Translations under genes and position numbers: made by a program
NCBI GenBank assembly: GCA_026193675.1
Contig: JAPHSO010000034.1
Location: 1-5,344, forward strand
Direction: 5' to 3'
Length of the DNA stretch: 5,344 nt
DNA from: Gammaproteobacteria bacterium
GTDB lineage: Bacteria > Pseudomonadota > Gammaproteobacteria > Thiohalomonadales > Thiohalomonadaceae
Part shown: positions 1 to 5,082 of the stretch, one piece after another
Layout of the letters: every line of letters starts with the position of its first letter
How positions within the stretch are numbered: the stretch's first letter is position 1
The notes under the pieces: generated by a model
What the model was told of the DNA's origin: nothing
The model's database searches: none
What the model saw: only the letters and a program-made list of their open reading frames with translations

Positions 1-120
1 CGGAATTAGTCTCGTGCTAACGGATTATTCGGGCGGAGCCCTCACCCCTTCGGGGTCGTTGTCGCAAAGCTCCAACGTTCCTCCTCCCTTTGGTCGGAGG
101 TCAAACCGGGAGATTCAAAT
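1..120. other. Non-coding segment rich in inverted repeats
   Basis: No convincing gene is visible here. The segment holds several short dyads: GGGC/GCCC at 31-34 and 38-41, ACCCC/GGGGT at 44-48 and 52-56 with a 3-base loop, GGAGC/GCTCC at 35-39 and 69-73 enclosing the previous hairpin, CGTTG/CAACG at 57-61 and 73-77, and CCTCC/GGAGG at 83-87 and 96-100. Several overlap, so they would be alternative rather than simultaneous folds. It lies beyond the terminator of the minus-strand tRNA gene. It could be a dispersed extragenic repeat, part of a structured RNA, or the end of something beyond the window. I do not recognise it with certainty. Confidence 0.4.
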
Positions 121-143
121 CAAATCGCTAGGTCAGGCCACAC

Positions 144-170
144 AAAAAAAGCCTGCACAAGGCAGGCTTT
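144..170 (-). terminator. Intrinsic terminator of the tRNA-Arg gene
   Basis: Read on the minus strand, a GCCTGC/GCAGGC stem (extended to 9 bp by flanking A-T pairs, arms 162-170 and 148-156) with a 5-base loop is followed by an uninterrupted run of seven T (150 down to 144). It begins 8 bases after the CCA end of the tRNA, as expected for a rho-independent terminator ending that transcript. On the plus strand the stem is followed by only three T, so it is mainly a minus-strand terminator. Confidence 0.9.
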
Positions 171-177
171 ATTCGTA

Positions 178-254
178 TGGCCCGCCCTAGAGGATTCGAA
201 CCTCTGACCTCATCCTCCGGAGGGATGCGCGCTATCCAGCTGCGCCAAGGGCGG
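178..254 (-). tRNA. tRNA-Arg (anticodon CCG)
   Basis: The minus strand gives a complete 77-base cloverleaf. The 7-bp acceptor stem CCGCCCT/AGGGCGG is perfect. The D arm has stem GCGC/GCGC. The anticodon stem CATCC/GGATG encloses the loop CTCCGGA with anticodon CCG (218-220), which reads the arginine codon CGG. The variable loop is AGGTC, and the T arm is AGAGG-TTCGAAT-CCTCT. The discriminator base is G and the CCA end is encoded (178-180). The body closely resembles known bacterial tRNA-Arg(CCG). An intact terminator follows directly, so the 3' end does not look disrupted by an integrated element. The gene lies 41 bases downstream of arsJ on the same strand. Confidence 0.97.
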
Positions 255-262
255 AAAAGGAG

Positions 263-268
263 ATTATA
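263..268 (-). promoter_or_regulatory. Candidate -10 box for tRNA-Arg
   Basis: The minus strand carries a perfect TATAAT eight bases before the first base of the tRNA. Transcription would start at, or one to three bases before, the mature 5' end. No good -35 hexamer is seen at 16-18 bases spacing, and the extended -10 TGn is absent (GGG instead), so the promoter assignment rests on the -10 match and its position. Read-through from arsJ is the alternative source of the transcript. Confidence 0.45.
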
Positions 269-274
269 CCCGAA

Positions 275-302
275 ACACTTAAGCGGCCGATACGCTTAGT
301 GT
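275..302 (-). other. Stem-loop spanning the arsJ stop codon
   Basis: TAAGCG (280-285) pairs with CGCTTA (293-298). ACAC (275-278) then pairs with GTGT (299-302) with one bulged base at 279, giving a 10-bp stem with a 7-base loop. It includes the arsJ stop codon. On the minus strand it is followed by TTCGGG rather than a T run, so it is not a convincing intrinsic terminator. It might instead protect the 3' end or mark a processing point between arsJ mRNA and the tRNA. Confidence 0.35.
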
Positions 303-1501
303 GCTCTATTGGGTTGCGGCAACCAGAGTGAGAGTAGTGCTGCTGTGATAACAAACAGAGTTGAAGCCCATAGAGCGCCTTCAAGCCCATATGACTGATA
401 AAGGAGGCCAGAGAGGAGGGTTCCTGTCAGACGTCCGCCGGCATTGGACATGTAGTAGAAGCCGACACTCATTGCCACTCGGTCATGATCTGAGTAGGCG
501 AGGATCAGGTAGGAGTGAACGGCGGAGTTTATCGCGAAGACAAATCCAAAGATGATAAGCCCCAACACCACAACCGTATCGGCCGGCCACCCCTGATTCA
601 TCGCAACGGCAATGGCTGCCGGTATCGGTGCCAGTACAAAAGCCCACAACAGTGCGCTGCCACCGCCGGGTCCCTGGCCATGATGACTCTGGCGTAGTAG
701 TTTGGGAACAGTAGCCTGAACGATGCCGTAACCGATAATCCACAGAGCGATAAAGCCACCCACCTGCGTAAAACTCCAGCCGAGCACCTCATATAGAAAG
801 ACAGGTAGAGCAACCACAAACCAGACATCGCGTGAACCAAACAGAAAGAAGCGTGCAGCAGAGAGCCAGTTGATAGCGCTAATGTTTGAAAAGATGTGGC
901 TGAACTTGGGTTTACTACTCATCTTACCGACGCCACTTGGCAGCAGTAGGATGGTGATGATCAGTACAGCCAACAATAGCGCTGCCAGGGTGGCGAGAGC
1001 ACCACGAAAACCGGTTAGCTCTAGCAGGGCTGCACCGATAAAAAAGCCACCCCCTTTGAGGGCGTTTTTGGAGCCGGTGAGCAGTGCCACCCATTTGAAT
1101 AGTTTAGAGTCGCTGCTACCTCCCGCTATGGCTTTAACCGAGGCCTTGGCCGACATTTTGTTGAGATCTTTGGCGATACCGGAGAGCGCCTGTGCAGCCA
1201 TCACATAGCTGACGGAGAGCCAGTTGTCGGGCACGGTGAGCATCACCAGCGCCACCACCTGCATCGCCATACCGATATGCATCGTCAGATTGAGACCGAT
1301 GCGGGCCCCCAGCCAACCGCCAACAAGATTGGTGACAATGCCGAAGAACTCATAAAAGATAAATAGCATCGCCACCTCAAAGGGTGAGTAGCCGAGCAGA
1401 TGGAAGTAGAGCACCACCAGCATGCGTATCGCCCCGTCGGTGATGGTGAAGGCCCAGTAGCCACCGGTAACGACGAGGTAGTTGCGTAGATTCATATCCA
1501 T
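296..1501 (-). CDS. arsJ: ArsJ-type organoarsenical efflux permease (MFS)
   Basis: This is a 401-residue inner-membrane transporter of the major facilitator superfamily. It is full length for the ArsJ family and closely resembles it. Family-like stretches include the N-terminal NYLVVTGGYWAFTITDGAIR (residues 7-26), YSPFEVAMLFIFYEFFG (38-54), the GGWLGARIGL loop (61-70), AQALSGIAKDLNKMSAK (103-119), LTGSKNALKG (141-150) and AARFFLFGSRDVWFV (215-229). Hydrophobic segments run through the whole chain, with a hydrophilic central loop near 190-210. Known ArsJ exports 1-arseno-3-phosphoglycerate, which a partner GAPDH forms from arsenate and glyceraldehyde-3-phosphate; together they give arsenate resistance. 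That GAPDH gene and an arsR are not in the window, so the substrate is inferred from family likeness only. The start is ATG 1501, but ATG 1495 (MNLRNYL) is equally possible; neither has a strong Shine-Dalgarno sequence. The gene is divergent from lptM, and its 3' end faces the tRNA. Confidence 0.88.
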   Translation of the reverse strand: MDMNLRNYLVVTGGYWAFTITDGAIRMLVVLYFHLLGYSPFEVAMLFIFYEFFGIVTNLVGGWLGARIGLNLTMHIGMAMQVVALVMLTVPDNWLSVSYVMAAQALSGIAKDLNKMSAKASVKAIAGGSSDSKLFKWVALLTGSKNALKGGGFFIGAALLELTGFRGALATLAALLLAVLIITILLLPSGVGKMSSKPKFSHIFSNISAINWLSAARFFLFGSRDVWFVVALPVFLYEVLGWSFTQVGGFIALWIIGYGIVQATVPKLLRQSHHGQGPGGGSALLWAFVLAPIPAAIAVAMNQGWPADTVVVLGLIIFGFVFAINSAVHSYLILAYSDHDRVAMSVGFYYMSNAGGRLTGTLLSGLLYQSYGLEGALWASTLFVITAALLSLWLPQPNRAH

Positions 1502-1561
1502 GGAAATATCTGTGTAGAATAGTCGGATGTACCGTTAATGGACTCACTTGGTTGATATCTT

Positions 1562-1579
1562 GAGATAGAACACTATCTC
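1562..1579. promoter_or_regulatory. Perfect 7-bp dyad, possible operator
   Basis: GAGATAG (1562-1568) and CTATCTC (1573-1579) form a perfect inverted repeat around a 4-base centre, AACA. It lies near the middle of the divergent spacer, about 60 bases before the arsJ start and 50 before the lptM start. That placement would suit a regulator-binding site or a short hairpin in a leader. No T run follows on either strand, so it is not a terminator. The protein that might bind is unknown, and a dyad of this length can also arise by chance. Confidence 0.3.
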
Positions 1580-1600
1580 TAATCATTAATGGCTGTGAAT

Positions 1601-1606
1601 TATAAC
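1601..1606 (+). promoter_or_regulatory. Weak candidate -10 box for lptM-lysA
   Basis: TATAAC matches the sigma-70 -10 consensus at five of six positions and lies 24 bases upstream of the lptM ATG, giving a short leader. No convincing -35 element is present at 16-18 bases spacing (TTGATA at 1552-1557 is too far away). The assignment is tentative. Confidence 0.25.
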
Positions 1607-1629
1607 CACTCTTAAATGGAATAATGTGA

Positions 1630-1755
1630 ATGAAACAGAAGGTTGCTCAACTACTATTGGTGTTTGCGATCAGCTCGCTGGTGATGGTGGTCTCAGGTTG
1701 TGGCAGTAAAGGTGACCTGTTTCATCCTGAAGAGAGTCAATCGACGACGAAGTGA
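1630..1755 (+). CDS. lptM: LptM (YifL-like) small lipoprotein
   Basis: This 41-codon gene encodes a lipoprotein. Residues 1-23 form a signal peptide: the MKQK start is positively charged and is followed by a hydrophobic run, LLLVFAISSLVMVV. It ends in the lipobox VSGC, with Cys24 as the lipidated first residue of an 18-residue mature peptide. The mature start CGSKGDLFHP matches the CG-KG-L--P signature of LptM (E. coli YifL has CGLKGPLYFP), although the family proline after KG is Asp here. LptM is an outer-membrane lipoprotein that helps the LptDE LPS translocon form its correct disulfides. The position directly before lysA is the standard place for this gene in many gammaproteobacteria and is strong support. 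A weak GGA (1618-1620) lies 9 bases before the ATG. The stop overlaps a possible GTG start of lysA. The tail is shorter than in E. coli. Confidence 0.87.
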   Translation: MKQKVAQLLLVFAISSLVMVVSGCGSKGDLFHPEESQSTTK

Positions 1756-1760
1756 ATACC

Positions 1761-3014
1761 ATGGACTATTTCGATTACAGGGAGGATGAGCTGTTTGCAG
1801 AGGGGGTGTCACTCACCCAAATTGCGGCTCATTATGGTACGCCCGCCTATATCTATTCCCGAGCTACCCTGGAGCGGCACTGGTCGGCCTTTGATGCCGC
1901 CTTTGCCAATGTAGACCACCTTATCTGCTATGCGGTTAAGGCCAATTCAAATATTGCGATCCTCAATCTGCTGGCTCGACTCGGTTCCGGTTTTGACATC
2001 GTCTCGGTTGGAGAGCTTGAGCGGGTGCTGGCTGCTGGTGGAGATCCTGCCAAGGTGCTCTTTTCGGGGGTTGGCAAACGTGTTGATGAGATCGAACGAG
2101 CACTTGAGGTGGGGATACACTGTTTTAACGTAGAGTCAGAGTCTGAACTGATTCGAATCAATGAGGTCGCTCTGCGCATGGGACTAACGGCTCCCATCTC
2201 GCTACGGGTCAATCCAAATGTTGATGCGGGTACTCACCCCTATATCTCAACAGGATTGAAGGAGAATAAATTTGGTGTCGCTATCGAAGATGCTGAAGCT
2301 ATCTATGTCCGGGCTGCAGAGATGAAGGGAGTTGAGGTGGTTGGTATCGACTGTCACATCGGTTCACAACTGACGGAGATATCTCCATTTGTCGATGCCC
2401 TGGAACATGTTCTTGAACTGGTTGACCGACTTTATGACCATGGTATCGCTCTGAATCATGTCGATATTGGCGGTGGACTGGGTATCACCTATAAAGATGA
2501 GAAGCCGCCACTTCCCGGTGATTATGCGATGCCGATTGTTGAACGTTTTGCCGGAAGAGATCTAAAAATTATTATTGAGCCTGGCCGCGCGATTGCAGGT
2601 AATGCGGGACTGCTGTTAACGCGTGTTGAGTATCTGAAGCATAATGATAGTAAGGCATTTGCTGTGGTCGATGCTGCGATGAATGATCTATTGCGTCCAT
2701 CGCTCTACAGTGCCTGGCAGGATATTGTTCCTGTAAAACGAATAGATAATGAAGCCTCACGAAAGTATGATGTGGTTGGCCCTATCTGTGAAACGGGTGA
2801 TTTTCTGGGTAAGGATCGCAAGCTCAATGTAAACGAGGGCGATCTGCTAGCGGTACGCTCAGCCGGTGCCTATGGTTTTAGTATGAGCTCAAATTATAAT
2901 AGTCGTCCCCGTGTCGCAGAGGTGATGGTTGATGGTGCAAAGCATCAACTGATTCGTGAACGTGAAACTGTTGAGTCACTCTTTCAGAGCGAGCATCTAC
3001 TACCTGCCGAATAA
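1761..3014 (+). CDS. lysA: Diaminopimelate decarboxylase
   Basis: LysA removes CO2 from meso-2,6-diaminopimelate to give L-lysine, the last step of the diaminopimelate route; it is a cytoplasmic PLP enzyme. The 417-residue product has the full fold-type III layout: an alanine-racemase-like barrel, then a C-terminal beta domain. The PLP-binding lysine is Lys60 in CYAVKANSN. HIGSQ is at 199-203, the phosphate-binding GGGLG at 237-241, EPGR at 273-276, the active-site CETGD at 343-347 (Cys343, Glu344) and AYGF at 370-373. Nothing essential is missing. I chose ATG 1761 because MDYFDYREDELFAEG matches the usual start of gammaproteobacterial LysA and GAAGTGA lies just upstream. A GTG at 1752 would add three residues and overlap the lptM stop by 4 bases. 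The gene is co-directional with lptM and probably shares its transcript. The usual downstream dapF is absent, and a methyltransferase follows after 24 bases. Confidence 0.97.
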   Translation: MDYFDYREDELFAEGVSLTQIAAHYGTPAYIYSRATLERHWSAFDAAFANVDHLICYAVKANSNIAILNLLARLGSGFDIVSVGELERVLAAGGDPAKVLFSGVGKRVDEIERALEVGIHCFNVESESELIRINEVALRMGLTAPISLRVNPNVDAGTHPYISTGLKENKFGVAIEDAEAIYVRAAEMKGVEVVGIDCHIGSQLTEISPFVDALEHVLELVDRLYDHGIALNHVDIGGGLGITYKDEKPPLPGDYAMPIVERFAGRDLKIIIEPGRAIAGNAGLLLTRVEYLKHNDSKAFAVVDAAMNDLLRPSLYSAWQDIVPVKRIDNEASRKYDVVGPICETGDFLGKDRKLNVNEGDLLAVRSAGAYGFSMSSNYNSRPRVAEVMVDGAKHQLIRERETVESLFQSEHLLPAE

Positions 3015-3038
3015 CATTTAAATTATCGAAACATCTCC

Positions 3039-3701
3039 ATGCAAAGAATTCCAGAACCTGAGTTGATGAATGATTTCGCACAGGCGCGCGCCTATGCGAT
3101 GGCCGACTTTGAAGAGCCTCATAGCCATTTTATTGAGCTGTTTAAAGAGCAGTTTCCAGAGAGCTTCGATGATGCAGCACTCGATCTTGGATGTGGCTCT
3201 GGTGATATCACAGTTCGTTTGGCGGAAGTATTTCCACAATGTCGAATTTATGGCGTAGATGGCGCTAATCGCATGTTGCAGTTTGCCCGTAATCGAATTG
3301 ACCATCTGATGCTGCATGAGCGGATTAAGCTGATTCATGCCCTGCTGCCCGATGTCGATCTACCACTTAAGAGATTTAACACCATCATCAGCAATAGTCT
3401 GCTTCACCATCTCGATAGTCCCGCCATGTTATGGCAGATGGTGAATGACTACAGTCAATCTGGAAGCCGTATTTTTATGATGGATCTGATGCGCCCAGAA
3501 AGCCGAGAGCAGGCTGAGAAGATGGTGAGGAAATATTCTGACAGTGAACCCGATATTTTAAAAGAGGATTTCTTTAACTCACTACTTGCAGCCTACAGGG
3601 TTGATGAAGTTGAGGCACAGCTCAAAGATGCGGGCTTAGATTATCTAACGGTGAAAGCGGTGAGTGATCGACATTTGGTGATTTATGGCACCAGGCCATA
3701 A
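3039..3701 (+). CDS. Class I SAM-dependent methyltransferase, substrate unknown
   Basis: This 220-residue protein has a Rossmann-type methyltransferase core. Motif I, DLGCGSGD, is at residues 49-56 (SAM binding). An acidic residue at the end of strand 2, VDG, is at 73-75 (Asp74 probably contacts the ribose hydroxyls). NSLLHHL at 119-125 corresponds to motif IV, and MMDLMRP is at 147-152. The N-terminal 48 residues begin MQRIPEPELM and are rich in acidic and aromatic residues; they probably form a cap over the substrate site. No signal peptide or membrane segment is seen, so it is cytoplasmic. The overall type resembles UbiE/small-molecule methyltransferases, but nothing identifies the acceptor. 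It starts 24 bases after lysA and probably lies on the same transcript. ATG 3039 lacks a clear Shine-Dalgarno sequence; the spacer is AT-rich (ATTTAAAT at 3016-3023). Met10 is an alternative start but would cut the N-terminal motif. The gene ends with the tandem stops TAA TAG. Confidence 0.85.
   Translation: MQRIPEPELMNDFAQARAYAMADFEEPHSHFIELFKEQFPESFDDAALDLGCGSGDITVRLAEVFPQCRIYGVDGANRMLQFARNRIDHLMLHERIKLIHALLPDVDLPLKRFNTIISNSLLHHLDSPAMLWQMVNDYSQSGSRIFMMDLMRPESREQAEKMVRKYSDSEPDILKEDFFNSLLAAYRVDEVEAQLKDAGLDYLTVKAVSDRHLVIYGTRP
3683..3701 (+). other. Hairpin over the methyltransferase stop codon
   Basis: TTATGGC (3683-3689) and GCCATAA (3695-3701) form a perfect 7-bp stem with a 5-base loop, taking in the stop codon. 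The only gap between the two convergent genes is 16 bases. No T run follows on either strand, so this is at best a weak or atypical terminator. No better terminator is seen in the gap. Confidence 0.3.
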
Positions 3702-3717
3702 TAGAGAAAGCGATAGA

Positions 3718-5082
3718 TTACTTTGATGAATTGATGGAGATACGCGCGATGGTGCCACCGCCATCTCGAGGGAGTAGCTCTACTCGACAACCATTCGCCT
3801 GTGCCAGTTGACGGGTAATACTCAATCCTAGACCTGAACCTTCGGTGTGGCTATTGCGAGATTTATCGAGTCGATGGAAGGGACGGAACACCGCCTCCAG
3901 CTCAGACTCTGGAATACCCTGACCGCGATCCATCACATCAATGGTGATCACATTAGAAGAGTCTATAACCTGACTTTTGCAGATCACCTTAATGGGTTTG
4001 CCTGCGCCATAACGTGTCGCATTCTCCAGCAGGTTGTTCACAATCCGCTGTAGTGCCAGTGGATGAATCATCAGAAGCGGAATGTAGCCGGTCTCAAGAT
4101 CGATCTCAGCGCCTGAACGACGATGATCCTCAACCACGGCAGTGAGTAGCGGCACGATGTTGATCATCTGCCGCTTCTCCTCGTGCATCTCCTGACTGAT
4201 CTCCAGAAACAGCCCAATCAATCGGTTCATCTGTTCGATATCACGGTGTAGCGGTTTGAGTAGCGTCGGATCGGCACTGTCACTCAGCATCTCCAGTGCC
4301 AGCTCCATGCGGGTGAGTGGTGTACGTAGATCATGTGAGATGCCGGTGAGTAGTGTGGTGCGGTTGGCAAGCAGATCCTGAACCTCGCGAGACATGGTAT
4401 TAAAACTCTGCACCAGCTCTACCAGCTCGTTCGGACCATGCACCGGTAGTTGATTGATCTCACCCCCCTTTCCTAGCTGTTTGGCTGCACTGGAGAGTTG
4501 CTCCAGCGGCTTGGTTAATCGTCGGGCGAGAATGAGTGAGGTGAATAGTGTCGCTAGCAGCCCCACCAGCATAATGATCAGAATCGTAAAGGGTGGATCA
4601 ATGTTGGCGTGGCCATAGCGAAAGCTAACCATAAACTCTTCGTTATCGAGTGTTAGCGGAATCCAGTAGGTGTGAACACCTTCCGCCCACAGTGAACCAC
4701 TCTCTTCAGAGTGAAATGTCTCATAGATGGGTACGACCTTACCGGTACGACGCTCGACCTCTTTTTTCACAAGGTAAAAGAAGGGGGAGTGGCTCGTAGG
4801 AAGGACCAGATTCTGTTTATTTTGTGAGATACCAACTTCATATTTGTTTTTGAGAAATTGCAATACCACATGCCGATCCTCGTCGGCACTTTGATGCCAC
4901 ATATCGGCGGCAAGAAATAGATTGGTGGTGAGCTCTTTCGCCGAACGTTCAGCAGTAGGTATGACAATAAAAAATGCCAGCAATGAAAAGGTAAAGGTGA
5001 TGAACAGAAAAGAGGTGACTGTTATGGTGATGGTTGTTTTGGCAAATAGAGTCCCCTGCCTGAATTCATCTAAAAGTTTCAC
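3718..5082 (-). CDS. envZ: EnvZ-like sensor histidine kinase
   Basis: This 454-residue inner-membrane kinase/phosphatase partners the OmpR-like regulator encoded just upstream. Residues 1-15 are cytoplasmic, transmembrane segment 1 spans about 16-42, a periplasmic sensor region of roughly 120 residues covers 43-163, and segment 2 is about 164-186. A HAMP linker follows (about 187-236). The dimerisation/phosphoacceptor domain carries GISHDLRTPLTR, with His250 as the phosphorylated residue and Thr254 in the HDxxT pattern linked to phosphatase activity. The ATPase domain has the N box NNLLENATRYG (349-359), G1 DRGQGIP (385-391), F box FRPF (399-402) and G2 GSGLGL (415-420), all intact. Length, layout and the H-box sequence fit EnvZ. 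The periplasmic region is not recognisably like that of E. coli EnvZ, so the stimulus is unknown. The start is GTG 5082, overlapping the ompR stop by 4 bases (GTGA), with AAGG 7 bases upstream. Confidence 0.9.
   Translation of the reverse strand: MKLLDEFRQGTLFAKTTITITVTSFLFITFTFSLLAFFIVIPTAERSAKELTTNLFLAADMWHQSADEDRHVVLQFLKNKYEVGISQNKQNLVLPTSHSPFFYLVKKEVERRTGKVVPIYETFHSEESGSLWAEGVHTYWIPLTLDNEEFMVSFRYGHANIDPPFTILIIMLVGLLATLFTSLILARRLTKPLEQLSSAAKQLGKGGEINQLPVHGPNELVELVQSFNTMSREVQDLLANRTTLLTGISHDLRTPLTRMELALEMLSDSADPTLLKPLHRDIEQMNRLIGLFLEISQEMHEEKRQMINIVPLLTAVVEDHRRSGAEIDLETGYIPLLMIHPLALQRIVNNLLENATRYGAGKPIKVICKSQVIDSSNVITIDVMDRGQGIPESELEAVFRPFHRLDKSRNSHTEGSGLGLSITRQLAQANGCRVELLPRDGGGTIARISINSSK

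Larger units (their letters stand above)
1502..1629. other. Divergent intergenic region arsJ / lptM-lysA
   Basis: This 128-base AT-rich spacer must carry the start signals for arsJ (leftward) and for lptM-lysA (rightward). On the plus strand TATAAC at 1601-1606 is a plausible -10 box for lptM, but no good -35 box lies at the right distance. On the minus strand only weak hexamers such as TATTCT (1521-1516) precede arsJ. No ArsR-type operator that I can recognise is present. A perfect short dyad lies at 1562-1579. Confidence 0.5.

Noticed and set aside
171..254. tRNA-Arg as an occupied integration site with an element to its left
   Set aside because: tRNA genes are common attachment sites, but the terminator follows the CCA end by 8 bases, no second copy of the tRNA 3' end is seen in 1-177, and no integrase gene is in the window.
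483..840. Minus-strand frames of 80-86 codons in another frame inside arsJ
   Set aside because: They overlap each other and arsJ on the same strand, and their Arg/Cys/Trp-rich products look like frame-shifted readings of a membrane protein gene. The arsJ frame itself is intact, so no frameshift needs explaining.
870..1208. A 112-codon plus-strand open frame opposite arsJ
   Set aside because: It lies wholly antisense to a well-supported transporter gene, has a low-complexity Ser/Ala/Leu/Pro-rich product typical of antisense frames, and shows no recognisable domain.
1501..1586. N-terminal extension or separate small gene before arsJ (frame 1377-1586, minus strand)
   Set aside because: The frame differs from arsJ, the product has no recognisable features, and it would cover the region needed for the divergent promoters.
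1928..2212. A 94-codon minus-strand frame opposite lysA
   Set aside because: It is a Ser/Thr/Arg-rich antisense shadow of a conserved enzyme core, with no start signal or domain.
3018..3338. A 106-codon minus-strand open frame opposite the methyltransferase gene
   Set aside because: It covers the region encoding the SAM-binding motif on the other strand, and its product has no recognisable features; the methyltransferase explains this stretch.
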